From positions 555,458-619,457 of the forward strand of contig KN805387.1 in assembly GCA_000818945.1 (NCBI GenBank): a stretch of 64,000 nt of DNA. Direction: 5' to 3'. Below, one piece after another: positions 60,165 to 64,000 of this stretch; within the stretch, counting starts at the first letter, position 1, and the number at the start of each line of letters is the position of its first letter. The notes under the pieces are model-generated. The model was given only the letters and a program-made list of their open reading frames with translations. It was not told the origin of the DNA and did no database searches. The stretch is from Schizochytrium sp. CCTCC M209059. Taxonomy: Eukaryota; Sar; Bigyra; Thraustochytrida; Thraustochytriidae. A program made the position numbers and the translations under genes.

Positions 60165-60570
60165 CTCTCTCGTTTTTCCTCGACCCAGAGGCATGAGCGC
60201 CCGGTGCTGCCGCAACGCAGCGCGACGCAACGCAGCGCAACGCAACGTAGCGCAAGGCGAGGTGAGGCGGTCTGCCTCTTGCCACGAGTGGCGCTGGTGT
60301 TCAATGGATAGATGGGCGCGGGGCTCGAGTCACTCAAGCTAGCCGGTTCGCACGGTGTGCGCTGACGCAGTCCGCGCTCCCACACTCGCTTGATCCTCGG
60401 TGATCAAAACAAGAGTGACGCCATCACTAATGAATGTAAAGGCCTAGCATTCAGATAGGAAGGTCCTAGGTAATACGGTGCGTACTGCTCGTTAAAACTT
60501 TTTTACACATGATTCAATCTTCATAATAATACATCTAGCAACAATAGTATCGCGAGAGACCTATCTTCAA
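60165..60570. other. Intergenic, upstream of the LRR-IQ gene
   Basis: Contains a GCAACGCAGC pentamer-like repeat at about 60216-60254, part of which lies just upstream of the LRR-IQ start. The right side is the 3' region of the 207-residue gene. No gene seen. Confidence 0.5.
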
Positions 60571-61194
60571 TCAGCGCACCTCGAGCATGTCGAGGTGGCG
60601 GTTGTTAAGCGCAAACTGAATGGTGGCGTCAGCATCCTTGCCGGACGCGCGCACGAGGCAAATATCGCCTGCTCCATTGCTCGGGTCTGATGTGAAGGCG
60701 TCGCCGACGTAGAACACAGGCATGTGCCCTGCCACGCCGCGCAATTTGCGCAAACTCTCGCCCACGTTACGAGAGTAGACAAGAAAGCCAGATTGTTGAC
60801 GCGCGAGGCCCTTGCGCACCGCGTCTACGGTGGCCTCGCGTGACGCGTCGTCCAGCACTTCGAGGCCATACAGCTGCGCCACGTCTGCAGCAGCCCGGGC
60901 GCTGATGCTGCCTCCGAGAATCACCAGCTCCGCCTCAGGAATGTCGGCAAGGGGCTCGCCCCCCTCCTCGCCGATGTCCGAGATCTCCTCATCGCTGCTG
61001 CTGGCAACTCCTCCATGCTCGTAGTCATGGTGCTGGTGGTCGATATTCTGGTCAGACTCGGAGTCGCTCATGACAACGTCTGGGTCTTCTTGGGGAATCG
61101 GCTCGGGTGCCTTCTTGGTGGAGCCCAGGTCAGCTGCAGCGGCGCGCTGCGACGCCATCTTGGGTGGAAGTTCGGGTCCAAAATGAACTGCCAT
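60571..61194 (-). CDS. Unrecognised 207-residue acidic protein downstream of a heat-shock element array
   Basis: I do not recognise this protein. The first ~85 residues are acidic, Ser/His-rich and disordered (DPDVVMSDSESD, SSSDEEISDIGEEGGE). The C-terminal ~120 residues look folded, with alternating strands and helices: AELVILGGSISARAAADVAQ, SGFLVYSRNVGESLRKL, HMPVFYVGDAF, GDICLVRASG. There are no cysteines in conserved pairs apart from one, no membrane span and no catalytic motif I can name. The ATG at 61194 has a strong context (gcaagATGG); a second ATG at 61158 (MASQRAA) is possible. A heat-shock element array starts 247 nt upstream, so heat induction is likely. DPDVVMSDSESD resembles a SIM. 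The neighbour on the same strand upstream is a J-protein gene. Confidence 0.7.
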   Translation of the reverse strand: MAVHFGPELPPKMASQRAAAADLGSTKKAPEPIPQEDPDVVMSDSESDQNIDHQHHDYEHGGVASSSDEEISDIGEEGGEPLADIPEAELVILGGSISARAAADVAQLYGLEVLDDASREATVDAVRKGLARQQSGFLVYSRNVGESLRKLRGVAGHMPVFYVGDAFTSDPSNGAGDICLVRASGKDADATIQFALNNRHLDMLEVR

Positions 61195-61782
61195 CTTGCG
61201 CTCTCTTTCTTTAGCTCTCTCTCTCTTTCTGCTTCTTCCTCCGTCCGAAAGTTGCGGTCGAAGCACTGTCAGGTTACTTCCGTTGCAGTTGCTTGGTCGC
61301 TTGCTTGATTGCTGGTTTGCTTGTTTGCTGGTTGGTGATGTGGCTTTCTTTGGTCACTCTTGGCTGATCTTGTGAGCTGACTCGGCGAGTTTCGGATTTG
61401 CTTGACCCTGCGCGGACCGCTTGGAGGCGACCTTTCGGGAAGAATTTTCTCGAATGTTCCAGAAAGTCTGGAATATTCGAGATTTTTTTCTGGAATATTC
61501 GAGATTTTTTCTGGAATATTCGAGATTTTTCGAGATAGAAGCCGTAATTTCCTAGGACTCGGAACTTTGGCGGCTCCGCTTTCATTGACTGTCTTTCTTT
61601 CTTTTTTTGGCAGTTTGTTCGCACGCCCGGCGATGGTGCAGGTCTATGGATAGAAAACGAAAATCATAACATCAGTGAAAGACATTGACCACATTGATCT
61701 ATTTATACATGTGAGGCGGATCCACTTGCTGAGTGATCCCGCCCTCGGCTTGCCAGATTGACTGCGACCGTGTGTCTGCTTA
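61195..61782. other. Intergenic, promoter of the 207-residue gene
   Basis: Lies between the J-protein stop and the next gene's start, both on the - strand. It carries the heat-shock element array at 61441-61535. A CTTTCTTTC-type pyrimidine tract lies near 61591-61607. No reading frame is convincing. Confidence 0.5.
61441..61535. promoter_or_regulatory. Heat-shock element array
   Basis: Alternating inverted nGAAn pentamers, the binding site of heat-shock factor trimers. Positions 61441-61465 contain five perfect units in a row (aGAAt tTTCt cGAAt gTTCc aGAAa). Three further GAAtaTTC blocks begin at 61471, 61493 and 61514, and two of them are preceded by a TTC unit, giving TTCtgGAAtaTTC. The last two blocks are 21-22-bp near-copies. 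The array is 247 nt upstream of the - strand gene starting at 61194 and lies past the 3' end of the J-protein gene. Confidence 0.8.
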
Positions 61783-62908
61783 CTAAGCGCTTGACGGTCC
61801 GTCTCCTGGACGACGAGTACTTTCGCCTTCCTCCTGCTGGCGCTCACGCTCACGCTGGACGCGAATAATTTGACTTGCGGTAGACACTATAGAACCCATG
61901 GTGGCGAGACTCCGCGCCCAAGCCTGCAGTCGCGTCTCTGGCGGGGCCTCTTCTTCTGGCCCAGAACTCGATCCTACGCCAGGGCCGCCGCTCGCGGCGC
62001 TCCGCTGCGAGCCATCGGATTGACGTTGCGACCCAGGGGCAGGTGTTGGGTTGTGATGCTGTGGATTGATCCAACCGTCCACAAATAGAAAGGCTGATGC
62101 AAGATGATCGAATATTGTCGTTTGACGTTCATGCTCAATGCCGTGCTCTTCGGCATACTGGGGGTCGAAATCACAGAATGTAAGCGAGATGGAGCGATGA
62201 GTGAGTCGTTCTGTCACAAAGAGCCAGAGCGATGCGACGCCATGCCCATTTGAGCACGTACCTGGTTCATGGCTTGTGCGAACATTGCAAAGGCCTGATC
62301 GGCAGACATTTCCATGACGACCGTGTCCCCATGCTGGCGAAAGTTATACGGTGAGCTCGTCTGTTCGCGCGCATCATATTGCGCGCGCTTGAGACTATCT
62401 CCCAACGTATCGTAGGCTTCTGCGACCCTCTGTGCTCGTCAGAGCACAAGCAGTTAGTTGGTAATGGTTAGTTTCTTGGAGGAGCTAGCTTCGACACGAG
62501 CTTTTCATCAAGGTTCAAGTTTTGACGTACTTGGAACGCCTCCGTGGCGCGCGGGTGCGAGGTTTTGTCCGGGTGGCACTCCATGCTGCGCTTCAGGTAC
62601 GCCTTGCGCAGCACGCGGTTCGACTGCGCCTCGGTCTGGGTCACCTGCAGCACCTCGTACAGCGAGTCGGCGGCTAGAATGCTCTCGACGACGGCCTCCC
62701 GCGCCACCTCGGAGTCCACCGACCGCTGCGACGCGGGCCGCGGCCCTGCCGCCGACGGGGCCTCCATCGCGCCTGCGCCGGCCCCCGCCGCTACCGCTAC
62801 CGCCGCCTCCTGCCCGTTCCGCTTCTGCCGCCGCCGCTGCTGCTGCTGCTGCTGCTGCTGCTCCGCGGGGTGCGGCTTCTCCAGCTCGTCTTCAACAGCA
62901 TTCGGCAT
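61783..62908 (-). CDS. J-domain (DnaJ/HSP40-like) co-chaperone, 3 exons
   Basis: Exons are 62908-62531, 62429-62262 and 62157-61783, giving 306 residues. The J domain spans the first splice junction: SLYEVLQVTQTEAQSNRVLR, then HPD at residues 112-114, EAFQ, and after the intron RVAEAYDTLGD. It should stimulate an Hsp70. A polyglutamine run of eight precedes it. There is no Gly/Phe-rich or zinc-finger region, so it is a class C J-protein. The remaining half has YAEEHGIEHERQTTIFDHL and a helical Glu/Arg-rich end (QRERERQQEEGE). Introns are 101 and 104 nt. The second acceptor (CCCCCAG) was chosen because it keeps frame with the longer 3' reading frame. The gene is divergent from the R3H helicase, 185 nt between starts. 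A J-domain protein is certain; the last exon border is less so. Confidence 0.83.
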
Positions 62909-63093
62909 CCAGGACGCCTTCGCCTGCGCCTCGCCCGCGCCCGCAGACCGCAGCCGCGCGGGAGCAGCTGCCGCGCGCGGGGCGAGCCCCTGCGGACCGG
63001 CCGCTGGCGCGAGTCGCGCGGCGGGACGGAGAAGGGAGAGGGGCAGGAGAAGGAGAAGGAGGCGCCGCGAACGGCGGCATCGCGAACGGCGGC

Positions 63094-64000
63094 ATGGCCA
63101 AGAAGAAGGGGACGCAGAGCGGCGCCGAGGGGGCGGGCGGCGCTGCGAAGGCGCCGACGCGCGGCAAGGGCAAGGCGCCCATCAACTTCGTGGACGAGTC
63201 GTACAAGATCCGCATCGACAGGGTGATTGAGGATTTCAAGAGGTCCGGTGAGGCAGAGTTCAGGTTTCCGAGCTCCTTGAACAACACCGAGCGCAGATAC
63301 GTCCACGAGGTCTGCAAAAAGGAGGGCCTCGCGTCCAAGTCCCGCGGCAAGGGAGACGACAGGTATCTCACGGTGAGTCGCAAGGTTGTCTCCAAGAACG
63401 CAGATGAGGAAGTCCCGCGTCTGGATCTCGGGAGGCCCAGCGAGAAACTCCTTGCGGACTTTTTCACAAAATATCCCATCTCCAAGAGCGAAGAGCAAAA
63501 TGCACGCGCGCGCTCTTGGCAGGAGGAAGACACGCTTTTCCCCGCGGATGAAGACTACGAGGACAGCGAAAAAGACGCCCAGAACGGAGGTCGCCCCGCG
63601 CCCGCACGCTACATCGAGCCAGCGCCCTTGCCATCGTCGGCGAGCACCACCACCTGGGACGAACACTTTACGCACGTGGGCCAGGCGCGACGGCAGCTCC
63701 CGGTATGGGCCAAACGGGACGAAATTCTGCGCGCTGTCGAGGCGTGCGATGTGACGGTGATTACCGGCGAGACAGGCTGCGGCAAAAGTACGCAAATTCC
63801 GCAGTACCTCATGGAAATGCAAAGCCGTCAGTTCAACATTGTCTGTACGCAGCCGCGACGTTTGTCTGCTGTAGCGCTGGCCGATCGCGTCGCGTCAGAA
63901 AATGGCACCGGGGACGTTGGAGACGTAGTGGGCTACAGCGTGCGTCTGGAACGCAAGCGGTCCGAGCAGACACGATTGCTGTACTGCACCACGGGTGTGC
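63094..64000 (+). CDS. R3H-domain DExH-box RNA helicase (partial, runs off the window)
   Basis: The first 302 codons of a longer gene are visible, with no stop before the window end. A short Lys/Gly-rich start is followed by an R3H single-strand nucleic-acid-binding domain at about residues 35-100 (IRIDRVIEDFKRSGEAEFRF, LNNTERRYVHEVCKKEGL). The DExH helicase core begins near 210: LPVWAKRDEILRAVEA, the Walker A GETGCGKSTQIPQYL, motif Ia TQPRRLSAVALADRVA, and GYSVRLE. This resembles the R3H-containing DExH helicases of plants and animals. The DEAH box and C-terminal HA2/OB domains lie beyond the window. The ATG has strong context (ggcATGG). It is divergent from the J-protein gene, 185 nt apart. 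Confidence 0.9.
   Translation, partial: MAKKKGTQSGAEGAGGAAKAPTRGKGKAPINFVDESYKIRIDRVIEDFKRSGEAEFRFPSSLNNTERRYVHEVCKKEGLASKSRGKGDDRYLTVSRKVVSKNADEEVPRLDLGRPSEKLLADFFTKYPISKSEEQNARARSWQEEDTLFPADEDYEDSEKDAQNGGRPAPARYIEPAPLPSSASTTTWDEHFTHVGQARRQLPVWAKRDEILRAVEACDVTVITGETGCGKSTQIPQYLMEMQSRQFNIVCTQPRRLSAVALADRVASENGTGDVGDVVGYSVRLERKRSEQTRLLYCTTGV

Noticed and set aside
61974..62210. Alternative acceptor for the last J-protein exon (first CAG after the donor, 51-nt intron)
   Set aside because: It shifts into a frame that stops at 61974 and has poor-looking sequence. The next acceptor at 62158 keeps phase with a longer plausible frame and gives an intron length like the others.
1..64000. tRNA, rRNA, CRISPR or transposon
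   Set aside because: Scanning by eye for B-box-like GGTTCGA/GGTTCAA contexts with a matching cloverleaf, rRNA-like sequence, spaced palindromic repeats, and transposase, integrase or reverse-transcriptase motifs gave nothing convincing. A covariance-model search would be decisive for tRNAs.

Overview
The window looks like 64 kb of a compact, GC-rich nuclear genome from a unicellular eukaryote. Most genes are single uninterrupted reading frames. The few introns are short (95-154 nt) with GT-AG borders. Intergenic DNA is full of microsatellites (CAG, CAAG, CAGAG, TTCCA, CAAA types). The proteins are plainly eukaryotic: mitochondrial ATP synthase delta, MINDY deubiquitinase, NMD3, WDR33/Pfs2, DNA polymerase iota, a BAR protein, a Patched-like SSD protein, JmjC oxygenases and a tyrosine-kinase-like kinase. 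I lean towards a stramenopile of the thraustochytrid (labyrinthulomycete) type. That is inference from gene style and domain mixtures, not proof.

Left part (0-13 kb): a membrane-anchored MoaE/MOCS2B (-), ATP synthase delta (+), MINDY (-), an unrecognised tail-anchored protein (+), a BAR-domain protein (+), and a large RING/Rcat protein with several SUMO-interacting-like motifs (-). From about 12.5 to 19.9 kb there is no convincing gene. This desert holds a degenerate array of about 190-bp hairpin-bearing repeats (14.5-15.5 kb), a 50-bp duplication and several simple-repeat blocks.

Middle part (19.8-39 kb): a thymidine/pyrimidine-nucleoside phosphorylase with a mitochondrial-like leader, a 990-residue unrecognised protein, and then three successive single-pass type II membrane enzymes. 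These are a POFUT-like glycosyltransferase and two tail-to-tail JmjC paralogues that share one intron and differ in the other. After them comes an ankyrin-SAM-SWIM-kinase protein.

Right part (40-64 kb): a Patched/RND-type SSD protein, NMD3 and DNA polymerase iota (convergent, 36 nt apart), an SVOP-like MFS transporter sharing a short divergent promoter with the polymerase, a WDR33/Pfs2 homologue carrying an added cold-shock domain, a tandem pair of membrane-anchored SDRs, a LRR-IQ protein with four copies of a G-x-Y/W/PPxxGW module, a 207-residue unknown protein, a three-exon J-protein, and the 5' end of an R3H-DExH helicase that runs off the window. A textbook array of heat-shock elements (61441-61535) lies upstream of the 207-residue protein and behind the J-protein gene.

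Functional themes are RNA processing and translation (WDR33-CSD, NMD3, R3H-DExH), ubiquitin/SUMO and proteostasis (MINDY, RING/Rcat, J-protein, HSE-linked unknown), a possible lumenal hydroxylation-glycosylation cluster (25.7-33.5 kb), and metabolism/transport. Start codons were set at ATG, with preference for good context (purine at -3, G at +4). No tRNA, rRNA, CRISPR or intact transposon was found by reading.
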